From positions 11,448-75,447 of the forward strand of contig JBHJOI010000065.1 of assembly GCA_050329935.1 (NCBI GenBank): DNA of 64,000 nucleotides. The letters are read 5' to 3'. The notes under the pieces were generated by a model. That model was not told where the DNA came from. It made no database searches and was given only the letters and a program-made list of their open reading frames with translations. The translations under genes and the position numbers were made by a program. The stretch is from CAYSFW01 sp050329935. GTDB lineage: Bacteria > Pseudomonadota > Gammaproteobacteria > UWMA-0217. This document shows, piece by piece, positions 17,520-25,893 of this stretch (the stretch's first letter is position 1; each line of letters begins with the position of its first letter).

Positions 17520-18679
17520 TACCGCACCTCCCGCGTACCGCGCTCGGAACTGCGACCCGCCGCCGAACTGCGTTCACCCGCCGTCGCCGGAGCGTTCGAC
17601 ATGCCGCTCATCTGCGAGCGGGTCGACATCTGATCCGGACTCAGGACCTGACCTTGTTGAATCATCTTATCCAGCGGTAGATACATCAGGCTATTGCCCT
17701 GTTTGGTATCAACCACAACCTTGCTCGTCGAGGCCAGCACGGACTCGACGGTTTCGAGATATAGACGTCTGCGCGTCACCTCGGGTGCCTTATTATACTC
17801 GGCATTCAGTTGACTGAACCGCGACGCGTCACCCGTTGCCCGCGACACCACTTGCTCCTTGAACGCGGTCGCCTCCTCGACCATCCGCGCCGCCTCGCCT
17901 CGCGCGAGCGGCACGATGCCGTTGGCGTAGGCCTCGGCTTCGTTGACGAAACGCACATTGTCCTCCCGGGCCTTGATCGCGTCGTTGAACGCCTCTTGCA
18001 CCGCCTCAGGTGGCTGTGATTGTTGCAAATTGACCGTCGTCACCTCGAGTCCCGAACGATAGCCATCGAGCATCGCCTGGGTGAGATCGCGCGACATGGC
18101 GGCAATCTGTGCGCGTCCCTCGTTCAGGACGTAATCCATGTTGCTTTTACCGACCGCCTCGCGTAACGCGCTCTCGACCGCATCCTGCAAGGTCGCGTCG
18201 GGGAACCGCACCTGGAATACGTACTCCATCGGATCCTTGACTCGGTACTGCACCGCAAGCTCGATGTCGACGATGTTCTCATCCTGGGTCAGCATGCTGG
18301 CGCGGTGCTGGAACGAACGCACTTGGTCGATATCGATCTTTTCCACGGTCTCTATTGGATATGGCAGATGCCAATGCGGCCCAGGACGGGTAACGGTCGT
18401 CGCCGCACCGAAACGGAGCTCAACGCCGCGCTCGCCCTCGCCCACGATATAGAATCCAGATGCTAGCCAGATCAGTGCGCCAACCGCGACCAGCGCAATA
18501 ATGCTGGAACGGCTCGCGCCTCCGCCGCCTTTCATACCCTTGAGGCCACCGAACTTGATGCCGAGTTTTTTCAGCAGCTCGTCCAGATCGGGCGGACCGT
18601 CCTTGCGCCCACCGCCACCGCCACCGCCACCGCCACCCCAAGGATCCTTCTGATCATCGCCTGGTTGATTCCAAGGCAT
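17519..18679 (-). CDS. hflK: HflK, FtsH-regulating SPFH membrane protein
   Basis: A 386-residue SPFH protein. A cytoplasmic Gly-rich head (ten consecutive Gly after DPW) leads to LDELLKKLG, one membrane segment (IIALVAVGALIWLASGFYIV), the SPFH domain with GPHWHLPYPIETVEK, and a coiled coil. The C-terminal tail is Ser/Arg-rich and likely disordered. Partner of HflC. The Gly run is encoded by a hexanucleotide tandem repeat. Confidence 0.95.
   Translation of the reverse strand: MPWNQPGDDQKDPWGGGGGGGGGGRKDGPPDLDELLKKLGIKFGGLKGMKGGGGASRSSIIALVAVGALIWLASGFYIVGEGERGVELRFGAATTVTRPGPHWHLPYPIETVEKIDIDQVRSFQHRASMLTQDENIVDIELAVQYRVKDPMEYVFQVRFPDATLQDAVESALREAVGKSNMDYVLNEGRAQIAAMSRDLTQAMLDGYRSGLEVTTVNLQQSQPPEAVQEAFNDAIKAREDNVRFVNEAEAYANGIVPLARGEAARMVEEATAFKEQVVSRATGDASRFSQLNAEYNKAPEVTRRRLYLETVESVLASTSKVVVDTKQGNSLMYLPLDKMIQQGQVLSPDQMSTRSQMSGMSNAPATAGERSSAAGRSSERGTREVR
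18608..18639 (-). repeat. Hexanucleotide repeat encoding the HflK polyglycine run
   Basis: About five tandem copies of CCACCG on the plus strand (GGTGGC when read in hflK) encode consecutive Gly pairs. Units are in frame, so slippage would change the Gly length without a frameshift. Confidence 0.7.
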
Positions 18680-18805
18680 CTGCTTCTCCGGTTGTTGCGT
18701 TCAGGCCCGCTACCGGGCACGTCGATCGCGCATTGTAGGTAGTCGCGCGGAGCGTAGCAAACAAACCCGACGCGACATTACGGTTTTGACCTCGCCCGCC
18801 TTCGC

Positions 18806-20116
18806 TTAAACCGAGGCGGCCCGATCGGGGCGAAACGACGCCCCTAAATCGGCGTAGCGACTCGCAAGTTGATTGAATGATTTCCGACTGAGAACGATAT
18901 CGAGCCGCCAGCGCCCATCCTCGGTTGCCTGCTCCGCTCGGATGAATCCGCCCCCGAACAGCTCCGCGCGCAGCCGTCCAGCCGACATCGGCAAATCGAG
19001 CGTACCCCGTACGAGATCCTCCTCGAAGTGCGCCGCGATCGTTGTTTTAAGAAGATCCAAACCGGCGCCCGTGCGCGCGGAGACCCAAACCTGCGCCGCC
19101 GTTCCGTCATGCCCGAGTTGCACCCTCGGGAGCAGTTCAGTTAGGTCGATCTTATTAAAAACCATCAACTGTTGGCATGCTCCGGCGCCGATCTCCTGCA
19201 AGACCTCGTTGACGCGATCGATGTACGCATCCTTGCCTGGATCATTTGCGTCAACGATATGCAACAGCAGATCTGCCTCCTCGGTTTCCTGCAACGTCGC
19301 GCGGAAGGCAGCCACGAGGTCATGCGGCAGATTGCGGATAAATCCAACGGTGTCCGCGAGCACCACCGCCTGGCGGTCGGAAACCTCGACCCGGCGCAGG
19401 GTTGGATCCAGGGTCGCGAACAACTGGTCGGCCGCGTAGACCTGAGCGCCACTCAAGGCGTTGAACAAGGTTGATTTGCCGGCATTGGTGTAACCCACCA
19501 ATGCGACGGTCGGAATCTCCGCCTTCTTGCGCGATTGACGCCCCTGATTGCGTTGTTGACTCACTTTCGCCAACCGCCGCTCGATCATCCGAATACGCTC
19601 GGCCAACAGTCGCCGATCGGTTTCCAGCTGCTTTTCGCCAGGGCCGCGCAGTCCGATGCCACCCTTCTGCCGCTCCAAGTGAGTCCAGCCACGCACGAGG
19701 CGGGTCGCCAGGTGACGCAGCTGCGCGAGCTCGACCTGAAGCTTGCCTTCGTGCGAGCGCGCCCGTTGCGCGAAGATATCGAGAATGAGGCCGGTGCGAT
19801 CAATTACGCGACACTGAAACACCCGCTCCAGGTTACGCTCCTGGCTAGGCGTCAGCGCATGATCGAAAATGACGATATCGGCGCGATGGAGTGCGACCAA
19901 CGCCGCGACTTCATCCGACTTGCCCGAACCGACGAACAGACGCGAGTCGGGCGCCGTGCGCGCACCCGTTACGAACGCGACCGCGAGGGCACCCGCTGAC
20001 ACCACAAGCTCATGAAATTCTTCCTGATCGCGCTCGCGGTCATGGCCGGAAGAGTTTGACTTGAGATCCAGGCGGACGAGAACCGCGCGCTCGCCCCCCG
20101 CGTGCCGATCAAACAC
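18806..20116 (-). CDS. hflX: HflX ribosome-associated GTPase
   Basis: A 436-residue Obg/HflX-family GTPase. An N-terminal HflX domain with DSRLFVGSGKSDEV and HALTPSQERNLE is followed by the Gly-rich GIGLRGPGEKQLETDRR linker, then the G domain: P-loop GYTNAGKSTLFN, DTVGFI as G3 and NKID as G4. It splits stalled or stressed ribosomes. The start is GTG at 20116, 32 bp after the hfq stop; GGAG lies 13 nt upstream, rather far. Same order as E. coli and Pseudomonas. Confidence 0.95.
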   Translation of the reverse strand: MFDRHAGGERAVLVRLDLKSNSSGHDRERDQEEFHELVVSAGALAVAFVTGARTAPDSRLFVGSGKSDEVAALVALHRADIVIFDHALTPSQERNLERVFQCRVIDRTGLILDIFAQRARSHEGKLQVELAQLRHLATRLVRGWTHLERQKGGIGLRGPGEKQLETDRRLLAERIRMIERRLAKVSQQRNQGRQSRKKAEIPTVALVGYTNAGKSTLFNALSGAQVYAADQLFATLDPTLRRVEVSDRQAVVLADTVGFIRNLPHDLVAAFRATLQETEEADLLLHIVDANDPGKDAYIDRVNEVLQEIGAGACQQLMVFNKIDLTELLPRVQLGHDGTAAQVWVSARTGAGLDLLKTTIAAHFEEDLVRGTLDLPMSAGRLRAELFGGGFIRAEQATEDGRWRLDIVLSRKSFNQLASRYADLGASFRPDRAASV

Positions 20117-20148
20117 TCGCTGGGGTCAACTCCCGCGAGCCGAGCTGA

Positions 20149-20388
20149 TTATTCCTGCTCGCCATCCTCGGGCATCGGGAGCTTGACGGCCCGAGAAGGA
20201 ACGATCGTCGAGATTGCGTGCTTGTAAACCATCTGGTTGACGGTGTTACGCAGAAGAACCACGAATTGATCGAACGAGTCGATCTGTCCGGTCAGCTTGA
20301 TGCCGTTGACCAGATAAATTGCCACAGGCACCTTTTCCTTACGCAATGCATTCAGAAAGGGTTCTTGTAACGTTTGCCCTTTAGCCAT
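20149..20388 (-). CDS. hfq: RNA chaperone Hfq
   Basis: A 79-residue Sm-like hexameric RNA chaperone pairing small RNAs with mRNAs. Sm1 motif: VAIYLVNGIKLTGQIDSFDQFVVLLRN; Sm2 motif: YKHAISTIVPSR. The C-terminal tail is short (PMPEDGEQE), unlike the long E. coli tail. The ATG at 20388 has AAGGTGG 7-8 nt upstream and replaces a GTG three codons earlier. A TATAAT box in the 67-bp spacer behind miaA suggests its own promoter. Confidence 0.97.
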   Translation of the reverse strand: MAKGQTLQEPFLNALRKEKVPVAIYLVNGIKLTGQIDSFDQFVVLLRNTVNQMVYKHAISTIVPSRAVKLPMPEDGEQE

Positions 20389-20424
20389 CGATGCCACCTT
20401 TATATTCCACTAGTCTTTATAGTT

Positions 20425-20444
20425 TTCAACGTTGAAGGATTATA
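20425..20444 (-). promoter_or_regulatory. Candidate hfq promoter -10 box and leader palindrome
   Basis: On the minus strand a perfect TATAAT (20439-20444) lies about 50 nt before the hfq ATG, in the AT-rich spacer after miaA. No good -35 is visible. Downstream of it is a perfect 12-bp palindrome, TTCAACGTTGAA (20425-20436), near the predicted transcript start, a possible operator. An hfq promoter near the miaA end also exists in E. coli. Confidence 0.45.
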
Positions 20445-20455
20445 CACAAAGATTC

Positions 20456-21406
20456 TCAATCTAGAACTTTAAATCGTTGTTTCATGAACTTGACTTTATC
20501 ATGGAAGCTGAGCCCTTCGGGGTCAAGAAAAACCGCTGATTGCTCCTGCCGAAGCCACGTCATCTGGCGCTTGGCGAGCTGCCGAGTGGCTGCGATGCCT
20601 TGCTCGACCATTTCCGCATAAGTGATTTCACCTAACAAATAACGCCATATCTGGCGATATCCGACGGACTTTACGGCCGGCAAGTGCGCGTCGAGATCTC
20701 CGCGCGCCTGCAGCCGCTCGACCTCCGCAATCAACCCTGAAGCCAACATCGCCTCGAAACGGTGGGCGATGCGCCGGTGTAGCGCCGCGCGATCCGCCGG
20801 GAACAGCGCGACACCCAGGACCTCGGCACGCGACGCTAGCGCCTCGCCGCGAGCGCGCTGCAAACTCGAAAGCGACTGCCCCGTCAGCGCATGGACTTCA
20901 AGCGCACGCAATACACGCTGTGGATCGTTGGGATGAATCCTCGCCGCCGCGACCGGATCCACCGCGTGCAGCCGCCGATGCAACTCACCAAGCCCGTCGT
21001 GCGCCAAGATCTCGCTGAGCTGCCGCCGAACCTCGGCGTCCGCCCCGGGCAATGCGGACAGGCCATGCAGCAACGCCCGAAAATACAACAGAGTACCGCC
21101 GACCAGCAGCGGAATACGGCCGGCGGCGTGGATCGCCTCGATATGCCGCAGCGCATCATCGCGAAATCGCGCCGCGGAATAGGTCTCACAGGGATCACAG
21201 ATGTCGATCAGGCGATGCGGCGCGCGCCGCAGCGTCGCGGGGTCCGGTTTGGCGGTTCCGATATCCAGTCCACGATAGACCATCGACGAGTCCACGCTGA
21301 TGATCTCGCACGGCAAGGTTTGCGCCAGTTCGACCGCGAGATCGGTTTTCCCGGTCGCGGTCGGCCCCATCAACACCCAGACCGGTGGTCGCTGGACGCC
21401 GTTCAT
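20456..21406 (-). CDS. miaA: tRNA dimethylallyltransferase
   Basis: A 316-residue enzyme adding the dimethylallyl group to A37 of tRNAs reading UNN codons. Motifs: P-loop LMGPTATGKTDLA, IISVDSSMVYRGLDIGTAKP, PHRLIDICDPCETYSAARF, LLVGGTLLYFRALLHGLS and ATRQLAKRQMTWLR. The open frame extends 24 codons further, but the ATG at 21406 overlaps the mutL stop by 4 nt (ATGA) and gives the normal N-terminus. Confidence 0.95.
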   Translation of the reverse strand: MNGVQRPPVWVLMGPTATGKTDLAVELAQTLPCEIISVDSSMVYRGLDIGTAKPDPATLRRAPHRLIDICDPCETYSAARFRDDALRHIEAIHAAGRIPLLVGGTLLYFRALLHGLSALPGADAEVRRQLSEILAHDGLGELHRRLHAVDPVAAARIHPNDPQRVLRALEVHALTGQSLSSLQRARGEALASRAEVLGVALFPADRAALHRRIAHRFEAMLASGLIAEVERLQARGDLDAHLPAVKSVGYRQIWRYLLGEITYAEMVEQGIAATRQLAKRQMTWLRQEQSAVFLDPEGLSFHDKVKFMKQRFKVLD

Positions 21407-23196
21407 TGCCCGCGCTGAAACAACCGATCCAACTCGACCAGCGAGAACTGCATCCAGGTCGGGCGACCATGATTGCATTGGCTACTGCGCTCGGTTTGCT
21501 CCATGTCGCGCAGCAACGCGTTCATTTCGGGCACCGTCAGTTGGCGGTTGGCTCGCACCGAGCCGTGACAAGCCATCGTGGACAATACCGCGAACAACGA
21601 CTCCTCGACTCGCGAACTACTGCCGCGAGCCAGCAAATCCGCGAGCACGTCGCGCACCAACTGCGCCACATCGGCCCCTTGCAGCAAGGCCGGAATCGCG
21701 CGCACGACCACCCGCTCCGCGCCGCTGCGGTCAAGCTGGAGCCCCAGCCGCCCCAATAACGCTTGCTCGCGCTCGACCAGGTCCGCTTCCCGCGCACTCA
21801 CGCGCAGACTCTCTGGAACCAAGAGCGGTTGCAACCGCTGACTCGCATCATCGTAACGACCCTTGAGCCGTTCGTAGGTGATTCGTTCGTGAGCTGCGTG
21901 CATATCCACCAGAACCAGACCTTGAGCGTTCTGCGCCAGAATGTAGATCCCATGCAGCTGCGCCAAGGCGTAGCCCAGCGGCGGCGACGCGGTCGCTACA
22001 GATTCGAGCGAACGAGGCGCACCCATCGGTTCCGCGAGCGCCGCATAGACGGCCATTTGCTCCCGCACGCTACCGGAAGTCGTTCGCCCGTTGCTCGGAT
22101 ATGCCCCCCAATCGACTTCAGGCAATGCCGCCACGAGTTGGCGCGGCGGCACCTCGAACACGCTGACCGTGGGCGGCGTGTTCCGGTCATCCTGTCCCGG
22201 CCTGATCGCCGCGATCGCCCGCCCCAGACTGCGAAAGACGAAGTCATGCACCAACTGCGATTCGCGAAACCGCACTTCGTGCTTGGCTGGATGCGCGTTG
22301 ACATCAACCAGGGTTGGATCGAGCTCCAGGTACAACACGTAGGCCGGATGGCGCCCGTGATACAGCACGTCCTGATACCCGAGACGCGCGGCGTGATTCA
22401 ACAACTTGTCGCGCACTACCCGCCCGTTGACATACCAGTATTGCAGGTCCGGCTGGCTCCGCGAAAACGTCGGCAAGCCGATCCAACCCCATAACCGCAA
22501 GCCCGCGCCGCACTCATCGATGGCAACCGACTCCGCGAGGAAGGCCTCGCCACAGATCCGCGCCACGCGCGACGCCCGGGTCACCGCGTCGGGCGCCGCT
22601 GGCAACCGCAAGCTTTGCCGCTGGTTATGCTGCAACTCGAAAGCGACGTCGAATCGCGACAACGCGAGCCGCTGTACGACCTGTTCCAAGTGCGTGAATT
22701 CCGTCTTTTCGGTACGCAGGAACTTGCGCCGCGCTGGCACGTTGTAAAACAGATCGCAAACGTCGATCGTTGTGCCAACCGGGTGCGGATGCGGCCGCCC
22801 AGCCAACGCCGCACCCCCTCCGCCTTCAACCCGCCAGCCGGAACCCGCCCCTTCGATCGCCGAGGTCAGCGTGAACCGCGATACCGACGCAATGCTCGGC
22901 AACGCCTCGCCCCGAAAACCCATGGTCGCAACCCGCTCGAGATCCTCCATCGACACGATTTTGCTGGTCGCGTGCCGCGCCAACGCCAACGGGATTTCAT
23001 CCTGCGGAATACCGCAACCATCGTCACGAATTCGGATGCGGCGAACGCCACCTTGTTCGAGATCGATCCAAATCGCGGTCGCACCGGCGTCCAGGCTGTT
23101 TTCGACCAATTCCTTGACCACCGAAGCGGGACGCTCGACTACCTCGCCGGCGGCGATTTGATTGACGAGCTGAGGTGGAAGTTCGCGAATCGGCAT
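21403..23196 (-). CDS. mutL: DNA mismatch repair protein MutL, endonuclease type
   Basis: A 597-residue GHKL ATPase that links MutS to downstream repair. The N-terminal ATPase carries VKELVENSLDAGAT, RDDGCGI, ATSKI and TMGFRGEALPSIASV. Unlike E. coli MutL, the C-terminal domain keeps the nicking-endonuclease signature: DMHAAHERITYE (a DQHA(X)2E(X)4E variant with Met for Gln), ACHGSVRAN, and CNHGRP near the C-terminus. This matches the Pseudomonas-type MutL used without MutH. A terminator separates it from the amidase gene upstream. Confidence 0.95.
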   Translation of the reverse strand: MPIRELPPQLVNQIAAGEVVERPASVVKELVENSLDAGATAIWIDLEQGGVRRIRIRDDGCGIPQDEIPLALARHATSKIVSMEDLERVATMGFRGEALPSIASVSRFTLTSAIEGAGSGWRVEGGGGAALAGRPHPHPVGTTIDVCDLFYNVPARRKFLRTEKTEFTHLEQVVQRLALSRFDVAFELQHNQRQSLRLPAAPDAVTRASRVARICGEAFLAESVAIDECGAGLRLWGWIGLPTFSRSQPDLQYWYVNGRVVRDKLLNHAARLGYQDVLYHGRHPAYVLYLELDPTLVDVNAHPAKHEVRFRESQLVHDFVFRSLGRAIAAIRPGQDDRNTPPTVSVFEVPPRQLVAALPEVDWGAYPSNGRTTSGSVREQMAVYAALAEPMGAPRSLESVATASPPLGYALAQLHGIYILAQNAQGLVLVDMHAAHERITYERLKGRYDDASQRLQPLLVPESLRVSAREADLVEREQALLGRLGLQLDRSGAERVVVRAIPALLQGADVAQLVRDVLADLLARGSSSRVEESLFAVLSTMACHGSVRANRQLTVPEMNALLRDMEQTERSSQCNHGRPTWMQFSLVELDRLFQRGQ

Positions 23197-23272
23197 GGCT
23201 GGGTCAAAAGCGTAGCATAGCCGCGCACCGGTCGCTCGCGCGCCAGAGTGGCTGGCGTCCCGAACCCGGAAT

Positions 23273-23300
23273 AAAAAAGGATCTAGCTCCTGCCAGATCC
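23273..23300 (-). terminator. Rho-independent terminator after the amidase gene
   Basis: Read on the minus strand: a 9-bp stem, GGATCTGGC pairing with GCTAGATCC (one G-U wobble), AGGA loop, followed by TTTTTT (23273-23278). It lies 21 nt past the amidase stop and 77 nt before the mutL start, so it should separate amidase transcription from mutL-miaA-hfq. Confidence 0.8.
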
Positions 23301-23321
23301 AGTGGGGGAGGGTAAGCTAAA

Positions 23322-24674
23322 TCAGACGTCGACCGAGCCGCGATTGCTCGCGATCAATGAACCCTCGGGCGCGTAGTCGCGGAAATAGGTCTTGATGCCG
23401 GAAAGTAAGGACTCCGCGACTTTGTTCTGGTAGGCATCGGTGCGCAGACGCTTCTCCTCCTGCGGATTGGAGATGAACGCCGTCTCAACCAGGACTGACG
23501 GAATATCGGGAGATTTGAGCACGACGAATCCCGCACGCTCCACATTGCGGCTGTGGACGTCGCTCAAGCGCGCCATCTCACCCAACATACGCTCCGCGAC
23601 GATCCGACTCGACTCGATCGTGTGCCGCTGGGACAGGTCCAAGAGTACCGACGCCAACATTTGGTCTTTGTCGTTCAGACTCACGCCACCGATCAAATCG
23701 GCCGCGTTCTCCTTTTCAGCCAATACCTTGGCTGCCTCGCTCGAAGCACCATTATTGGACAGCACGTACACGGAAGAGCCGGTCGCCATGCGATTGGGCG
23801 ACGCATCGGCGTGCACCGAAATGAACAGATCGGCCTGGCTCGCTCGCGCGCGGCGGATACGCTCACGCAGCGGCAAAAACACGTCGCTGTCACGGGTCAA
23901 CACCGGCTTGTAGCCGCGTTCCCGCGCCAACAGTCGCTCCAGCTTGCGCGCAACCTGGAGTACGACGTCCTTCTCCTGGGTACCGCCCTTGCCCACCGCG
24001 CCGGGATCCTTGCCGCCGTGCCCCGCGTCGATTGCAATCACGATGTCGCGCAATCCGCGTTGGTCAGGTCGGCTATGCTTGGCAGTTCGCTGTTGGCTCG
24101 CGGCTTGCGCCTGTGTGTCTGGCTTCGATGGCGGCGCTTCTCTCGATGGCGTCGCCTCGCGACTCGGGACGGACTCCCGCACGGCAACCGACGCACGAGC
24201 CGGCTCGGCCGTACGCGCGGTCGCAAATGAACCGATCGCGTCAGAAGGTAATTTCAGTTCAATTACGAGCTGACGCATCGCGCCGTCGCCGTAATCGAGG
24301 TAATAGCTGCGCGCATCGCTTGCGCCCTTGACCAGGTCGAACACCACACGATAGTCGGCATCGTTACGCGCGGAGGAACGCAATCGCTGAATATTGGGCG
24401 CGTCGCGCAGCGCGAGTGATACGCCCTCCGCGATCGCGGCTTGCTGAAAATCCACCACCAGGCGATCGGGACCCGAGAGCTGCATGATCGAGTGCGCGAC
24501 CTCGTCACTGAGATCGAACACCAACCGCAACATGTCACCACCCACCTCATGCCGCAGGTTCAGGATACGCGCCGACGACGGCGCCGCGATCAAGCCAGGC
24601 GCATGCACCGCGACCACGCTCGCGCCGAGAATCCGAACGACCTGTCGTAAGAAATCGCGTCGATCTACATTCAT
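23322..24674 (-). CDS. AmiB/AmiC-type N-acetylmuramoyl-L-alanine amidase
   Basis: A 450-residue zinc amidase cleaving peptidoglycan between MurNAc and the stem peptide during daughter-cell separation. The N-terminus is a twin-arginine signal (DRRDFLRQ, then a hydrophobic stretch to about residue 30). An AMIN domain (residues 35-150) is followed by a Ser/Pro/Gln linker and an Amidase_3 domain with zinc ligands in IDAGHGGKDPGA, EKDVV and FISVHADAS, and a catalytic Glu in VLVETAFISN. The ATG at 24674 has GAAGG close upstream; an ATG 15 nt earlier is possible. Position before mutL is the conserved amiB slot, though a Tat signal is more typical of AmiA/AmiC. Confidence 0.92.
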   Translation of the reverse strand: MNVDRRDFLRQVVRILGASVVAVHAPGLIAAPSSARILNLRHEVGGDMLRLVFDLSDEVAHSIMQLSGPDRLVVDFQQAAIAEGVSLALRDAPNIQRLRSSARNDADYRVVFDLVKGASDARSYYLDYGDGAMRQLVIELKLPSDAIGSFATARTAEPARASVAVRESVPSREATPSREAPPSKPDTQAQAASQQRTAKHSRPDQRGLRDIVIAIDAGHGGKDPGAVGKGGTQEKDVVLQVARKLERLLARERGYKPVLTRDSDVFLPLRERIRRARASQADLFISVHADASPNRMATGSSVYVLSNNGASSEAAKVLAEKENAADLIGGVSLNDKDQMLASVLLDLSQRHTIESSRIVAERMLGEMARLSDVHSRNVERAGFVVLKSPDIPSVLVETAFISNPQEEKRLRTDAYQNKVAESLLSGIKTYFRDYAPEGSLIASNRGSVDV

Positions 24675-25202
24675 GTGTGCCTTCGTCATACCACAACCCC
24701 AAGTTGACTCAACCGCGGGCATCCGCCCTTGATAACCTTCCCTGCCCGAGCGCCCCTGGTTGCCAGTCCGAGTCACCGTCACTACACCGCCTCCGACCAG
24801 CCAATCGTCGGACACGCCGCTCGCGATTGTGGCGCGAGCGCATTGCACGAACTCGAAAGACAACCCTGATGACAAGTGTTAGCCAAGCCCAAGAAAAATT
24901 CAAGTTTTTTGTTATTTTTTATGTATCTACGGCTTTAATCTAAAGTATTGACAGATCCAAGACCTTGCGCCGGGACGCATCTAAGTTGCGCGCGTACCAC
25001 GCGATGCGCCGAGTAGTCGCTTGAAAATCAGGCAGTTTCAACCACGCGGTGCACATACGAGGCTTAACGGAGCGCCGGTGTCCGAGCGAGGTACGCCGCT
25101 CCGAGTGAACGTGAAATGCCCAATCCACTGGCCGTGCCGCTCCGGGTTTAGTCGGCGGGAGCGTCGGCCGTCGGGACGCGGCCGTCGAGCCCCCAGGGAT
25201 AG
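24675..25202. other. Non-coding stretch upstream of the amidase gene
   Basis: No supported gene. The stretch 24890-24956 is strikingly AT-rich with long A and T runs. On the minus strand TTGAAT, a 16-bp gap and TAACAC within it could form a promoter for the amidase gene. A minus-strand frame covering 24940-25269 (109 Arg/Pro-rich residues) begins inside a sequence that recurs at 46718-46785, so it is more likely a dispersed repeat than a gene. Confidence 0.45.
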
Positions 25203-25271
25203 GTTCACGGCATCGCCTGCCTACCCAACCCGGGGCGGATTTCATCCTCTGCCGCGGCGTCCTCGCCACGA
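25203..25271 (-). repeat. Dispersed repeat, copy A (partner at 46718-46785)
   Basis: Read on the minus strand this segment contains GGCGAGGACGCCG, CAGAGGATGAAA, GGGTAGGCAGGCGA and GCCGTG in the same order and spacing as copy B upstream of the P-type ATPase. Copy A carries three extra bases after GACGCCG. The similarity extends over about 65 bp and is far above chance. It abuts the MITE-like element at 25272. Confidence 0.65.
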
Positions 25272-25440
25272 CTAGGAGCCTGTCGGACTTGAGGGGATCG
25301 TAGCGAAAAAGTGGGAGAGCGAGGCCATTTTTTCGATCGTTTGAAGCGAATAGCCGTAGCTATTTAACGAAAAGGATCGGAAAAATGGACCGCTCTCCCA
25401 CTTTTGCAGTCGATTCATCTCAAGCCCGACAGGCTCCTAG
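25272..25440. mobile_element. 169-bp hairpin element (MITE-like) between tsaE and the amidase gene
   Basis: Terminal inverted repeats of 22 bp (25272-25293 and 25419-25440) begin CTAGGAGCCTGTCGG and differ at one base. The inner arms continue as an imperfect inverted repeat including AAAAGTGGGAGAGCG and its complement, so almost the whole element folds back on itself. CTAG occurs at both ends and is doubled at the right end (25437-25444), consistent with a 4-bp CTAG target duplication. No coding capacity. The right end touches the tsaE stop codon. Confidence 0.8.
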
Positions 25441-25893
25441 CTAGGCCAACTGCCCCATGACACATTGCCCGCTATCGCTGCCGGCGCTGACTTCGAGCAG
25501 TCGACCGCCATCAGGCGCATACCGCAGGATGAAATGTAGATCGGGTTGATCCAGCCAACCGGCGGCGCGTTCCGGCCACTCGATCAGGGACAAAGCCCCC
25601 GGCTCCTGGTAGTCCACGAACCCTAGGTACTCCAGCTCCTCGGGACTGGCCAGCCGGTACAGATCGAAGTGATAGATCGGTCGACCCGCTATCTCGTACG
25701 GCTCGACCAGGGTAAAGGTTGGACTCTTGACTCGGCCGTGATGGCCAAGGGCGTGCAACAACGCGCGCACCAAGGTCGTCTTGCCCGCGCCCAGATCGCC
25801 CGATAGCGTGATCAGACGCACCTCACCGAGCAACGGCGCCAACCGGTGTGCCAGCGCGATCGTCGAGGACTCGTCGGGTAATGCGATCTTCAA
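25441..25893 (-). CDS. tsaE: TsaE, ATPase of the tRNA t6A37 complex
   Basis: A 150-residue P-loop protein that works with TsaB and TsaD to place threonylcarbamoyl on A37 of ANN-decoding tRNAs. Motifs: LSGDLGAGKTTLVRALLHALG, VKSPTFTLVEPYE, HFDLYRL and LIEWPERA. The frame is open 77 codons further upstream, but a TTG at 25893 overlaps the nnr stop as TTGA, with GGTGG upstream, and gives the family's usual 150 residues. A hairpin element begins right after the stop. Confidence 0.92.
   Translation of the reverse strand: MKIALPDESSTIALAHRLAPLLGEVRLITLSGDLGAGKTTLVRALLHALGHHGRVKSPTFTLVEPYEIAGRPIYHFDLYRLASPEELEYLGFVDYQEPGALSLIEWPERAAGWLDQPDLHFILRYAPDGGRLLEVSAGSDSGQCVMGQLA

Noticed and set aside
24940..25269. 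Minus-strand 109-codon frame upstream of the amidase gene
   Set aside because: Begins in a repeat also found near 46.7 kb; Arg/Pro-rich with no domain. Kept as repeat, not gene.
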